64,000 bases of DNA from Ideonella margarita (GTDB lineage Bacteria; Pseudomonadota; Gammaproteobacteria; Burkholderiales; Burkholderiaceae_C): positions 589,338-653,337 of the forward strand of contig NZ_JBBUTI010000001.1 of assembly GCF_038066635.1 (NCBI RefSeq), in the 5' to 3' direction. Below the pieces are notes generated by a model. That model was not told the origin of the DNA, ran no database searches, and was given only the letters and a program-made list of their open reading frames with translations. The position numbers and the translations under genes are program-made. How positions within the stretch are numbered: position 1 is the stretch's first letter; the number at the start of each line of letters is the position of its first letter. This document shows positions 23,078 to 31,589 of the stretch, in pieces.

Positions 23078-25609
23078 ATGGTCGACTTCACGCCGCTGCC
23101 AGCACCCCGCTCACAAGGACGTCTCCTGACGGACGGGTGGTGTCTGGCGTCAGGTGAAGCGCCTGCTGCAGCCGACTGGCAGGCGCTGGATGCGCCGGCC
23201 ACCGTGGCGCAGGCCTTGGCGCTGCCTGCCGATGACGCGGTGGCGGCTGACCTGGACGGCCGGACCTGGTGGTATCGCTGCCGTTTCGACCTGGCGCCTG
23301 CCGAACTCGACCGCGCCCTGCGCCTGGGTCTGGACGGTCTGGCCACCCAGGCCTCGGTCTGGCTGAACGGTGAGCTGCAGCTGAGCAGCAGCAGCATGTT
23401 CGTGCGCCACCAATGGGTGGTGGCCTCCACGCAGTGGCGCCCGTCGGGCAATGAACTGCTGATTCGTGTGGAGGCCTTGTCGCCGCTGCTGGCGCAGCAG
23501 CGCAAACCGCGGGCGCGCTGGCGTGCCCCGATGGTGGCGCACGCGGGCCTGCGCTGGTGGCGCACGAGCTTGCTCGGCCGCACGCCGGGCTGGTCACCGG
23601 CCTGGCCGCCGGTGGGCTTGACTGGTCCGGTGTGGCTGTCGCCTGCAGATGCCGACGCGCCCAGCGCATTGCAGCTCGATGCCGGTCTGTCTGAGGCGGG
23701 TGTGGGGCAGCTGTCGCTGGGTCTCCACTTGCCCGAGGGGGCCACTGAAGTGCACTTGTCGGTGACTGGCCGCGATGAGCAGTGGCAGTTCCCGCTGACG
23801 CTCAACCAGGGCCGGTGGCTGCTGCGCACCGAGGTGCCCGGCGCCCAAGCCTGGTGGCCCCACACCCACGGCGAGCCGGTGCGCTACGCACTGGCGCTTG
23901 CCTGGCGTTCAGCCGGTGGCGAGCTTCGGCATTCGCCGCTGGGGCACACCGGATTTCGGCGTGTGGCCTTGCTGACGCAGGAGGATGGCTTCGCCATTGA
24001 AGTCAACGGCGTGCCGGTGTTTGCCCGCGGTGCCTGCTGGACGCCGATGGATGCGCGCAGCCTGCAGGCCAGCCCCGCCCAGCTCGATGCCGAGTTGCAG
24101 CGCTTGCGTAAAGCTGGCATCAACATGCTGCGCCTGAGTGGCGCCACGCTGTACGAGGGTGAAGCCTTCTTTGACGCCTGTGATGCGCACGGCGTGATGG
24201 TCTGGCAAGACCTGATGTTCGCCAACATGGACTACCCCGCCACGGACGCGTCCTTCCAGGCGCAGGTGGCGGCAGAGCTCGATACGCAGTTGTCCATCTG
24301 GCGCGGCCGGCCTTGCCTGGCTGTTGTCTGCGGCAACTCCGAAGTGGCGCAGCAGGCCGCCATGTGGGGCGCTGATGCCAGCCTCTGGCAGCCGGCCTTG
24401 TTCCATGAACAACTGCGCGAGCGCATCACCCATGAATTGCCCGGCGTGCCGTATTGGCCCGGCAGTTCCATCGGCGGTGCCTACCCGTTCCAGCCGTCTG
24501 CCGGCACCACGTCGTATTACGGCGTGGGCGCCTACCGCCGTGGCACCCGCGACGCCACCCAGAGCGGGCTGCGCTTCGCGACCGAATGCCTGGCCCTGGC
24601 GCAGGTGCCGGGTGAGCGCGGCATGGCGCGGTTGCGTGCCGCAGCCGGCGGCACCACACCACCGGTGCACAGCCCGGCCTGGAAGGCGGGCGTGCCGCGT
24701 GACCTGGGCGCAGGATGGGATTTCGACGACATCCGCGACCACTATGTGGAGCGCCTGTACGGTGAATCAGTCGAGGCCCTGCGTCGCAGCCAGCCCGCGC
24801 GCCATCTGCAACTCGGCCGCGCTGTCGGTGCGGAACTCATCACCCGCTGCTATTCACAGTGGCGCCGGCCTGGCTCGGCCTGCAGCGGTGCGCTGGTGTG
24901 GTTCCTGCGCGATTTGCGGCCCGGTGCGGGCTGGGGCCTGCTCGACGATGCCGGTGATCCCAAGCAAGCCTTTCATGCGCTGGCCGATGTGTGCCAGCCG
25001 CAGCACCTGGGTGTGACGGACGAGGGCATGAACGGCCTTCACATCCACGCCGTGAACGACGGTGCCGAACCCCGCCACGGCAGCTTGCAATGGCGCCTCT
25101 GGCGCGATGCTGACGTGACGGTGGCGGAGGGGCGGCAGACCTTGTCCGTGCCTGCACGCGGCGGCATCAGCCTCGGTGTCAGCAGCCTGCTGCCCGGTTT
25201 TCTGGATGTGAACTGGGCCTTCCGGTTCGGCCCGCCACCGGCGCACGGTCTGCATCTGCGGTGGCTGGGCGAATCGGGCGAGCTGATCGCCGAGCGGGTG
25301 CACTTCATCGATCTGCCTGATGACGAGGCGCCGAGGCCGCTGGGCCATGCGGGCGATCCGGGCCTGCACGCGGTGGCTGCGGCACAAGACGACGGCAGCT
25401 GGCTGGTCACGGTGGGCAGTCGGGGAGCCGCACGCGCGGTGTATTTCGAGGCGGAGGGCTGGAGCCCGTCCGTCGAAGGTTTTCATCTGGCACCGGGCAT
25501 GGCGCGCACTGTGCGCTTCACGCCCTGGCCTGGAACGTCCGCCCCCTGGCATGCCAGTGTCGGCGCCATCAATGCAATGACGACAGTGGTGGTGACCCAT
25601 GCGCGATGA
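23078..25609 (+). CDS. glycoside hydrolase family 2-like protein (beta-mannosidase type), cytoplasmic
   Basis: 843-residue GH2-like protein with the domain order of beta-mannosidases: N-terminal sugar-binding jelly roll (DGRTWWYRCRFDL at about 60), Ig-like domain, a TIM barrel (about 310-620) and C-terminal beta domains. The acid/base glutamate is probably Glu422 (VVCGNSEVAQ, like the GNNE motif) and the nucleophile Glu503 (LRFATECLAL). There is no signal peptide, so it should act in the cytoplasm. It sits between the carrier protein (12 nt) and a glycosyltransferase (11-nt overlap). Such an enzyme could edit a precursor, or it may have lost hydrolysis and act as a transferase or sugar-binding scaffold. 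Confidence 0.82.
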   Translation: MVDFTPLPAPRSQGRLLTDGWCLASGEAPAAADWQALDAPATVAQALALPADDAVAADLDGRTWWYRCRFDLAPAELDRALRLGLDGLATQASVWLNGELQLSSSSMFVRHQWVVASTQWRPSGNELLIRVEALSPLLAQQRKPRARWRAPMVAHAGLRWWRTSLLGRTPGWSPAWPPVGLTGPVWLSPADADAPSALQLDAGLSEAGVGQLSLGLHLPEGATEVHLSVTGRDEQWQFPLTLNQGRWLLRTEVPGAQAWWPHTHGEPVRYALALAWRSAGGELRHSPLGHTGFRRVALLTQEDGFAIEVNGVPVFARGACWTPMDARSLQASPAQLDAELQRLRKAGINMLRLSGATLYEGEAFFDACDAHGVMVWQDLMFANMDYPATDASFQAQVAAELDTQLSIWRGRPCLAVVCGNSEVAQQAAMWGADASLWQPALFHEQLRERITHELPGVPYWPGSSIGGAYPFQPSAGTTSYYGVGAYRRGTRDATQSGLRFATECLALAQVPGERGMARLRAAAGGTTPPVHSPAWKAGVPRDLGAGWDFDDIRDHYVERLYGESVEALRRSQPARHLQLGRAVGAELITRCYSQWRRPGSACSGALVWFLRDLRPGAGWGLLDDAGDPKQAFHALADVCQPQHLGVTDEGMNGLHIHAVNDGAEPRHGSLQWRLWRDADVTVAEGRQTLSVPARGGISLGVSSLLPGFLDVNWAFRFGPPPAHGLHLRWLGESGELIAERVHFIDLPDDEAPRPLGHAGDPGLHAVAAAQDDGSWLVTVGSRGAARAVYFEAEGWSPSVEGFHLAPGMARTVRFTPWPGTSAPWHASVGAINAMTTVVVTHAR

Positions 25610-26834
25610 ACAACGAAGTCAACACCGACCGTCCGACGGGCGTGCGGGCAGCGGACGCCGGCAGTTGTCGGTGCTGGGCATCCGCGGCATTCCGGCGGCG
25701 CACGGCGGCTTCGAGACCTTCGCGGCCCGGCTGGCGCCGTGGCTGGTGTCTCGCGGCTGGGACATCACCGTGTATTGCCAGGTCGACGAGATCGGCGAGC
25801 CGCACGTCACCTGGTGGCAGGGCGTGCGCCTGGTGCACATCGGCGTCGGCCCCGACACGGCGGTCAACAGCATGCGCTTCGACTGGGCCTGCATCCGCCA
25901 TGTCATCAAGGAACGTGCGCCGCTGGTCTTGACCCTGGGCTACAACACCGCGCTGTTCGGTGCCCGCCTGCGCCTGGCGGGCGTCAAGCAGGTCATCAAC
26001 ATGGACGGCATCGAGTGGTCGCGGGCCAAGTGGGGCCGCCTCGCCCGCGCCTGGCTGTACCTCAACGATTGGGGCGGCTGCCTGCTGGCCGACCACTTGC
26101 TGGCCGACCATCCGCACATCGCCCGACACCTGTCGACGCGGGTGTCGATGTCGCGCATCAGCATGATTCCGTATGGCACCGACCGCATCGACGACGGTGA
26201 TGTGGGCGTGCTGTCTGCCTACGGCCTGCAACCCGGCGGCTATGTCACCTTGATCGCTCGCCCCGAGCCTGAAAACTCGGTGCTGGACATCGTGCAGGCC
26301 TTCTCCGCGCGCCGCCGTGGAGTGAAGCTGGTGGTGCTGGGCAACTACCACCCGGACGTCATTCCCTTCCATGCCGAGGTGCTGGCTGCGGCGAGCGACG
26401 AGGTGCAGTTTGTCGGTGGCATCTATGAGCCCGAGCGCGTGGCGGCCCTGCGGCTGCACAGCCTGCTGTATGTGCACGGCCACCGCGTGGGCGGCACCAA
26501 CCCGTCGTTGCTGGAAGCGATGGGTGCGGGCAACGCCGTGCTGGCCCACGACAATCGCTTCAACCGCTGGGTGGTGGGCGAGGGCGCTGCGTATTTCAAC
26601 GGCCCTGAGCAGGCGGCCGAAGAACTCGATGATTTGTTGAACAATCCGGCCCGCCGTGCGCAATTGGCTGCGCACAACCGCCAGCGGGCGGCCACCACCT
26701 TCGCCTGGCCGCGGGTGCTGGAAAGTTACGAGCAGGTGCTGGCGGCCTGGCATGCGCGGGCGATCGGTCAGGCGCATGTATCTCTGCCGGCCTGGACTGG
26801 CCGGCCTGAAGGCAACCAAGGGGCAGATTCGTGA
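25599..26834 (+). CDS. glycosyltransferase family 4 with DUF1972 N-terminus
   Basis: 411-residue GT4-type glycosyltransferase. The start of the fold reads LSVLGIRGIPAAHGGFETFA, the signature of DUF1972-type enzymes, which include rhamnosyltransferases of capsule synthesis. The donor-binding domain has HRVGGTNPSLLEAMGAGNAVL in the place of the E-x7-E motif. It acts on the cytoplasmic face of the inner membrane on a lipid-linked sugar. Its start overlaps the GH2-like gene by 11 nt, and its stop overlaps the exporter gene by GTGA. The sugar donor cannot be told from sequence. Confidence 0.88.
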   Translation: MRDEQRSQHRPSDGRAGSGRRQLSVLGIRGIPAAHGGFETFAARLAPWLVSRGWDITVYCQVDEIGEPHVTWWQGVRLVHIGVGPDTAVNSMRFDWACIRHVIKERAPLVLTLGYNTALFGARLRLAGVKQVINMDGIEWSRAKWGRLARAWLYLNDWGGCLLADHLLADHPHIARHLSTRVSMSRISMIPYGTDRIDDGDVGVLSAYGLQPGGYVTLIARPEPENSVLDIVQAFSARRRGVKLVVLGNYHPDVIPFHAEVLAAASDEVQFVGGIYEPERVAALRLHSLLYVHGHRVGGTNPSLLEAMGAGNAVLAHDNRFNRWVVGEGAAYFNGPEQAAEELDDLLNNPARRAQLAAHNRQRAATTFAWPRVLESYEQVLAAWHARAIGQAHVSLPAWTGRPEGNQGADS

Positions 26835-27991
26835 ATCAAGCTGTTGTGCAAGACCGGGCTGCTGATGTGGTGGCAGCCGTGGGGGCTGCCCTGGAGGCCC
26901 GCACCCCGCGTGCCACCGGGCTGCAACGCTTGGCCCGTGGGCTGTGGACGGCCGCCTGGGCCGGCACCGTGGCCGGCGTGCTGGTGGCGTGCAGCCATGC
27001 ACCGGCCCAGCCGCCCAGCCAGAGCGTGCCCTTGCTGAACCTGCCGCCGCAAGCGGTGGCAGCCAGTGCACCGGCCGCAGTGCCCAACCCGGCGCCTGAG
27101 CCCCTGCGCTACACCCTGTCGGTGGGCGACGAAATCGACATCCGCGTGCCCGATGCACCGCAGCTCGACCAGAGCCTGAAGGTGCGCCCCGACGGCAAGA
27201 TCAGCCTGGCGCTGGTTGGCACGGTGCATGCGCAGGGCCGTACGCCCGATGACCTGCAGGCCGAGTTGCGTGAGCGGCTGCAGGCGCTGGACGGCGCACC
27301 GGGCCAGCGCGAATACCTGCTGCAGCCCAATGATGAAATCGAGCTGAAATTCCCCTGGTACCCGCAGCTCAATGAGGTGCTGAAGCTGCGGCCGGACGGT
27401 CGCATCCAGGTGCAGATGGTGGGCACCCTGCTGGCTCAGGGATTGAGCCCGGAAGAGTTGCAGGGGCAGTTGCGCCAGCGCTATGCCCGCTACCTCAAGC
27501 AGCCTGATCTGTCGGTCATCGTGCGCAGCGTCACCACCCAGAACGTGCGGGTGCCGGGCGGCACGGGCCGCGCCGGTCTGGCGCAGTTGCAACCGGTGGT
27601 GGTGGCGCGTGGCTTTGCGGTGCAGCAGGTGTTCGTGGGCGGTGAGGTGGGCAAGCCTGGCGTGCTGCCGTTCCGGCCCGGCATGTCGCTGCTGCAGGCG
27701 CTGGTGGAAGCCGGGGGCCAGCTGCCCACGGGCGACATGGGACAGCTGGTGCTGCTGCGCCGCGCGCCTGACAACACCGCCCAGGTGCTGCACCCGGCGC
27801 TGGCCGACGACTACCTGAAGTCGCCTGACCGCGACATCGTGCTGCAGCCCTTTGACGTGGTGCTGCTGCCCAAGAGTGAACCGGCATCGCTGGCGGACCG
27901 CCTGAACCTCTATGTGTTCAACCTGTTCCCGCCGCTGAAAAACAGCTCCGTCGGCTTTGGCTACAGCCTGCGCCCGAACGCCACCAACTGA
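26831..27991 (+). CDS. outer-membrane polysaccharide export lipoprotein (Wza-like) with duplicated export domain
   Basis: 386-residue OPX-family protein. The signal sequence is unusually far in (about residues 36-53), ending in the lipobox GVLVAC with Cys54. It carries two tandem Poly_export-like modules: residues about 92-160 (LSVGDEIDIRVPD, LKVRPDGKISLALVG) and about 163-232 (LQPNDEIELKFPW, LKLRPDGRIQVQMVG). An SLBB-like segment follows (VFVGGEVGKPGVLPF). Canonical Wza has one such module. It should form the outer-membrane portal for the polysaccharide. A shorter start cannot be excluded, but the GTG at 26831 overlaps the previous stop (GTGA). The chain-length gene follows after 12 nt. Confidence 0.88.
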   Translation: MNQAVVQDRAADVVAAVGAALEARTPRATGLQRLARGLWTAAWAGTVAGVLVACSHAPAQPPSQSVPLLNLPPQAVAASAPAAVPNPAPEPLRYTLSVGDEIDIRVPDAPQLDQSLKVRPDGKISLALVGTVHAQGRTPDDLQAELRERLQALDGAPGQREYLLQPNDEIELKFPWYPQLNEVLKLRPDGRIQVQMVGTLLAQGLSPEELQGQLRQRYARYLKQPDLSVIVRSVTTQNVRVPGGTGRAGLAQLQPVVVARGFAVQQVFVGGEVGKPGVLPFRPGMSLLQALVEAGGQLPTGDMGQLVLLRRAPDNTAQVLHPALADDYLKSPDRDIVLQPFDVVLLPKSEPASLADRLNLYVFNLFPPLKNSSVGFGYSLRPNATN

Positions 27992-28003
27992 GGTCGACCC
28001 GGC

Positions 28004-29416
28004 ATGTCCGTTTCCTACCAACAGGCTGTCCAGGCAGCCCCCTTGTTCAGCGGCGAATCGGCCGCTGTGCCGCGCGACTGGCCGGCCGTGATCTGGCGCC
28101 AGGGCGTCTGGGTGCTGGCCTGCACCGGCCTGACCACCGTGCTGGCGCTGGCTTTCATCAAGGCCCAGGTGCCGCTCTACACGTCGGCCGCCCGGGTCTG
28201 GGTGCAAACCGAACAGCAAGGCACGCCGTCGTTCCTGTCGGGCATCACGGCTTATCGCGAATCGCCCTTGCAGGACCCGGTGAACCGCAAGATGGAGACC
28301 GAGATGGAGCTGATGCTGTCCCGCACCAGCATCGCGTCCGTCATCGAGCGTTTGAGCATCACCGAAGACCAGCTGGCACGCACGCCGATGAACCAGGTGC
28401 GCACCACGCTGAACCGCTGGCTCGGCCGGGCACCATTGCCCACCGACCCGGTGCGCATGAATGCCCTGGTCGACATCTTCCTCGAGAGCGTCAGCGTGGC
28501 GCCGCAGCGCTCCAAGACCGCCGAGACCGCGTCGAACGTGCTGGAGCTTCGCCTTGAATGCGCCGACCGTGAACTGGCCCCGCGCGCGCTCGCCGCGCTG
28601 CTCGAAAACTACCTGCGTGTGGGCGCCCAGCAGAACCGACGCCTCGGTGAATCCACCTCGCACCTGATCGAAACCAAGCTCACCGACGCCCGCTCCGAGC
28701 TGGCCCAGGTGGAGCAACGCATGGTCGATCTGGCGATGTCGGCCAGCGGGCAGGGCGCCTTGACGGCCGGTGCGCTGGACGGTGTGTCAGCCGCGCCGCG
28801 CGACATCACCCCGCCGATCGGCAATGCCAGCCTGCGCATTGACCTGGGCATGGAGGGCGGCACGGCCGGTCACAGCCAGGCGGTGTCGCTGCTGCGCTCG
28901 CAGACGCTGGAGATGCAGGCGCGCCTGGAAGAAATGCGCCAGCTCTACACCGACGATGCCGACAACGTGCGCAGCCTGCGCGAGCGGCTCAACCAGGCGC
29001 GGCAGCGCTTGAGCCAGGGCGTGCGCGAAGGCGTGCGCGTGGGGGCGCAGATGGCGCGCCTGGAGCGCGAGCGCGCACTGGCCCAGGACCGCTATGTGGA
29101 GCTGCAGAAGAAGTACGACCAGATCGACCTGTACCTGAAGCTGAACCCCACCGAGGCCGACAGCCGTGTGGTGGTTGATGCGCCGCAGCTGCCCCTGCCG
29201 GAAGAGGGCCGCAAGCGCGGCTCGCTCGCGATGCTCGCACCGCTGGCCGGCCTGCTGCTGGGCCTGCTGGTGGCCGGCTGGCGCGAGATGACCGACCGCC
29301 GCCTGCACGGTGCCATCGAGCTGGCGCGCCTGCCCGGCGGGCTGACCGTGCTGGGCAGTCTGCCCCGATTGAGTGATGCGGAACGCCAGCAGTTGCTGGG
29401 CGCGCGCAGCCGATAA
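28004..29416 (+). CDS. polysaccharide chain-length determinant (Wzz/GumC-like PCP)
   Basis: 470-residue polysaccharide co-polymerase. It has an N-terminal membrane helix (about 33-50, VLACTGLTTVLALAF), a long periplasmic coiled-coil part (about 215-390, with VRSLRERLNQARQRL and YVELQKKYDQIDLYLKL), and a C-terminal helix (about 405-424, LAMLAPLAGLLLGLLVAGW). There is no fused kinase domain. It spans the periplasm and sets chain length together with the polymerase and exporter. The ATPase encoded 5 nt downstream probably binds its cytoplasmic end, as BY-kinases do. Confidence 0.87.
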   Translation: MSVSYQQAVQAAPLFSGESAAVPRDWPAVIWRQGVWVLACTGLTTVLALAFIKAQVPLYTSAARVWVQTEQQGTPSFLSGITAYRESPLQDPVNRKMETEMELMLSRTSIASVIERLSITEDQLARTPMNQVRTTLNRWLGRAPLPTDPVRMNALVDIFLESVSVAPQRSKTAETASNVLELRLECADRELAPRALAALLENYLRVGAQQNRRLGESTSHLIETKLTDARSELAQVEQRMVDLAMSASGQGALTAGALDGVSAAPRDITPPIGNASLRIDLGMEGGTAGHSQAVSLLRSQTLEMQARLEEMRQLYTDDADNVRSLRERLNQARQRLSQGVREGVRVGAQMARLERERALAQDRYVELQKKYDQIDLYLKLNPTEADSRVVVDAPQLPLPEEGRKRGSLAMLAPLAGLLLGLLVAGWREMTDRRLHGAIELARLPGGLTVLGSLPRLSDAERQQLLGARSR

Positions 29417-29421
29417 CCCGA

Positions 29422-30024
29422 ATGGCCACCTCCATGTCCAAGCTTGACTCCTTGATGATCCAGCGCACCGCGCTCGCCCTGCGTGAGCGTGTGGGTTACG
29501 AGCCCTGCGTGGTGCTGGTCAGCAGCGCTGCAGACGGCGAAGGTAAGTCGCTGGTGGCCCGCGCGCTGGCCCGTGCCCTGGCCGTGCAGACGCCCGGACG
29601 CGTCGGCCTGGTGAGCCTGCAGCCAGAGATGAGCGCACCGGCCGGGCCGGGCTGGCGCGAGCTGCTGGAAAGCGGCCAGATGCCCGCCGGCACCGACACC
29701 GACGGCTTGTGGGAACTGGCAGCTGGAGGCGGTGCCTTGGCGGCGTCGTCAGACGTTGCGCTGTTCCGCATCGATGCGGTGGCCCAGGCGGTTCAGGCGC
29801 TGCGTGCCCACCGCGCGCTGGTGCTGGTGGATGGCCCGAGCTTGGCGGCGTGTGGCGCGCTGGTGCCGCAGGTTGATCAGATCTTGCTGGTGGTGAACAG
29901 CCAGCGCACCACCGACCGTGCGCTGTCGAAGGCCATGCAGGCGGCGAATGTGGCGCCCGAGCGCGTGGCCGGTGTGGTGCTCAACCGCCAGGCCAGCGTG
30001 CCCGGCTGGCTGCGCGGCACCTGA
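29422..30024 (+). CDS. small BY-kinase-like ATPase of the exopolysaccharide cluster
   Basis: 200-residue P-loop protein in the position of the cytoplasmic BY-kinase (Wzc/CpsD/ExoP C-terminus). Walker A is SSAADGEGKS (Lys42) and a Walker B-like strand reads LVLVDGPS. The second Walker motif (A'), normally with two acidic residues, reads VSLQPE, and there is no Tyr-rich C-terminal tail (the end is VPGWLRGT), so it may not autophosphorylate on tyrosine. It could act as an ATP-dependent structural partner of the chain-length protein. Its stop overlaps the next start (TGATG). Confidence 0.72.
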   Translation: MATSMSKLDSLMIQRTALALRERVGYEPCVVLVSSAADGEGKSLVARALARALAVQTPGRVGLVSLQPEMSAPAGPGWRELLESGQMPAGTDTDGLWELAAGGGALAASSDVALFRIDAVAQAVQALRAHRALVLVDGPSLAACGALVPQVDQILLVVNSQRTTDRALSKAMQAANVAPERVAGVVLNRQASVPGWLRGT

Positions 30025-31589
30025 TGCCCCTGCCTCTGCCGCTGCCCATAACCCCGCCACCTTCCATGAGCACGCCCGCGATGAGCGCCCGCACCGAGCA
30101 CGACGCCCCCCGCGGCCTGCAGCCCGGTGCCATGCTGATCGGGGTAGCGATGCTGTGCATCGGTGCGCTGGCGGTGGCCATGGCGGTGGCCGGGGGCAGC
30201 ACGCTGCAGCTCGGCGCCGCGTTGGTGGCGCTGGCCGGTGGTGCCTGGGTGCTGTGGACGCGCCAGGTGCAGCTCTGGCTGGTGGCCGGACTGTTCTTTC
30301 TGGCGCCGGTGGACATCAGCAAGGCCATCGTGGCGCCGGAGGGGCAGTACTACTCGCCCGGCCTTTACCTCACGCCTGCGCACGCCGTGTTGCTGCTGCT
30401 GGCGTTTTGGTGGGCGGCCAGTCGGCGCCTGGTGGCGGGCCGTTGGCCACCGTTGACCGGGCTGGACATGGCCGCTTTAAGCTGGGCCGGCTACCTGCTG
30501 CTGCGCTCGCTTGGCTCCGCCCAGGGTGAGCTGGCCGTGGCCAGCGGCGTGGCCTACGCGCTGGCCGTGCTGGGGTTCTACGTCGCTTCGCATGCCTTGC
30601 AAGCCCCGGGCGCCTTGCGCATCGCCTTGCAGGCCAGCGTGGCCGTGCTCTTGATCGAAGCGGTGTACGTGCTGGCGCAGTTGCTCACCCGCCAGGCCTT
30701 GCCCTTGCCGGGCGCCAAGGGCCTGACCGAAGTGGCGGCGCTTACCTTCGGCGGCGAGGGCCTGGCGTTCCGGCCAACCGGGTTTTTTGGCCACCCGAAT
30801 TCGCTGGCACATCATTTGTCATTGCTGCTGCCGCCCTTGATGGCGCTGGCGCTGGTCGGCCGCACTTGGCTGCCTGTGCGGGTCTGGTGGGTCACGGTCG
30901 CAACACTGCTGGTGGCCGGGGTGATGCAGGTGCTGACCTTGTCGCGCAGCGGCTGGGTGGCGCTGGTGGTGGGCGGGCTGGTGGTGGTGGCGGGCCTGGT
31001 GCGCTGCCGGCTGATGCCGATGCGCGCCGTGTGGCGGCTGGTGGCCGCCGCGGTGGCGGCTGTGGTGATGGTGGTGATCCTGTATCCGCAAGCCGTGCTG
31101 CGGCTGACCGCGCCGGATGATCGCTCGCTGGAGTCGCGCGGGCTGCTCAACGGCCAGGCGATGACGATGATCACCGACCGCCCTTGGCTCGGCGTGGGCT
31201 TCGGTGAATACAACCGCGCGTCCAGCCAGGTTGTCGGGCCGCAATTTGCACAGGTGTCGGAGGACTACCAGAAGCAGCTGCGGACGCTGGTGGTGCACAA
31301 CCATTACCTGCTGCTGGCCGCCGAGCTGGGTGTGCCGGCGATGTTCTTTTTCCTCGGTCTGCTGGCCTGCATGATTGCCTTGCCATGGCCACTGCGCCGC
31401 TGGCGTGGTGATCCGGCTTCGCTGGCCCTGGCCATCGGCCTGAGTGGCTCGCTGGTCGGGCAGCTGCTGTTCCTCACGGCCGACAACTTCTACGCCGAGA
31501 CCCGTGTCTTCATGCTGTGGCTGACGGCGGGTGTGCTGCAGGCAGTGGTGCTTCGGCAGCGGCCTGTGCCGCGCGGGGGCGCCGCATGA
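30024..31589 (+). CDS. O-antigen ligase/polymerase family membrane protein (Wzy-like)
   Basis: 521-residue polytopic membrane protein with roughly a dozen hydrophobic helices and a long periplasmic loop between the later ones. The block RPTGFFGHPNSLAHHL and the late NHYLLLAAELG are typical of the Wzy/WaaL (Wzy_C) family, which polymerises undecaprenyl-linked repeat units or ligates glycans in the periplasm. Within a Wzx/Wzy cluster, polymerase is the more likely role. The start at 30024 overlaps the ATPase stop by 1 nt; Met15 (30066) is a possible alternative because the first 14 residues are Pro/Leu repeats. Confidence 0.87.
   Translation: MPLPLPLPITPPPSMSTPAMSARTEHDAPRGLQPGAMLIGVAMLCIGALAVAMAVAGGSTLQLGAALVALAGGAWVLWTRQVQLWLVAGLFFLAPVDISKAIVAPEGQYYSPGLYLTPAHAVLLLLAFWWAASRRLVAGRWPPLTGLDMAALSWAGYLLLRSLGSAQGELAVASGVAYALAVLGFYVASHALQAPGALRIALQASVAVLLIEAVYVLAQLLTRQALPLPGAKGLTEVAALTFGGEGLAFRPTGFFGHPNSLAHHLSLLLPPLMALALVGRTWLPVRVWWVTVATLLVAGVMQVLTLSRSGWVALVVGGLVVVAGLVRCRLMPMRAVWRLVAAAVAAVVMVVILYPQAVLRLTAPDDRSLESRGLLNGQAMTMITDRPWLGVGFGEYNRASSQVVGPQFAQVSEDYQKQLRTLVVHNHYLLLAAELGVPAMFFFLGLLACMIALPWPLRRWRGDPASLALAIGLSGSLVGQLLFLTADNFYAETRVFMLWLTAGVLQAVVLRQRPVPRGGAA

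Noticed and set aside
26768..28717. 649-codon minus-strand frame opposite the exporter and chain-length genes
   Set aside because: Shadow frame with His/Gln/Gly-rich composition; the plus-strand genes carry clear family motifs.
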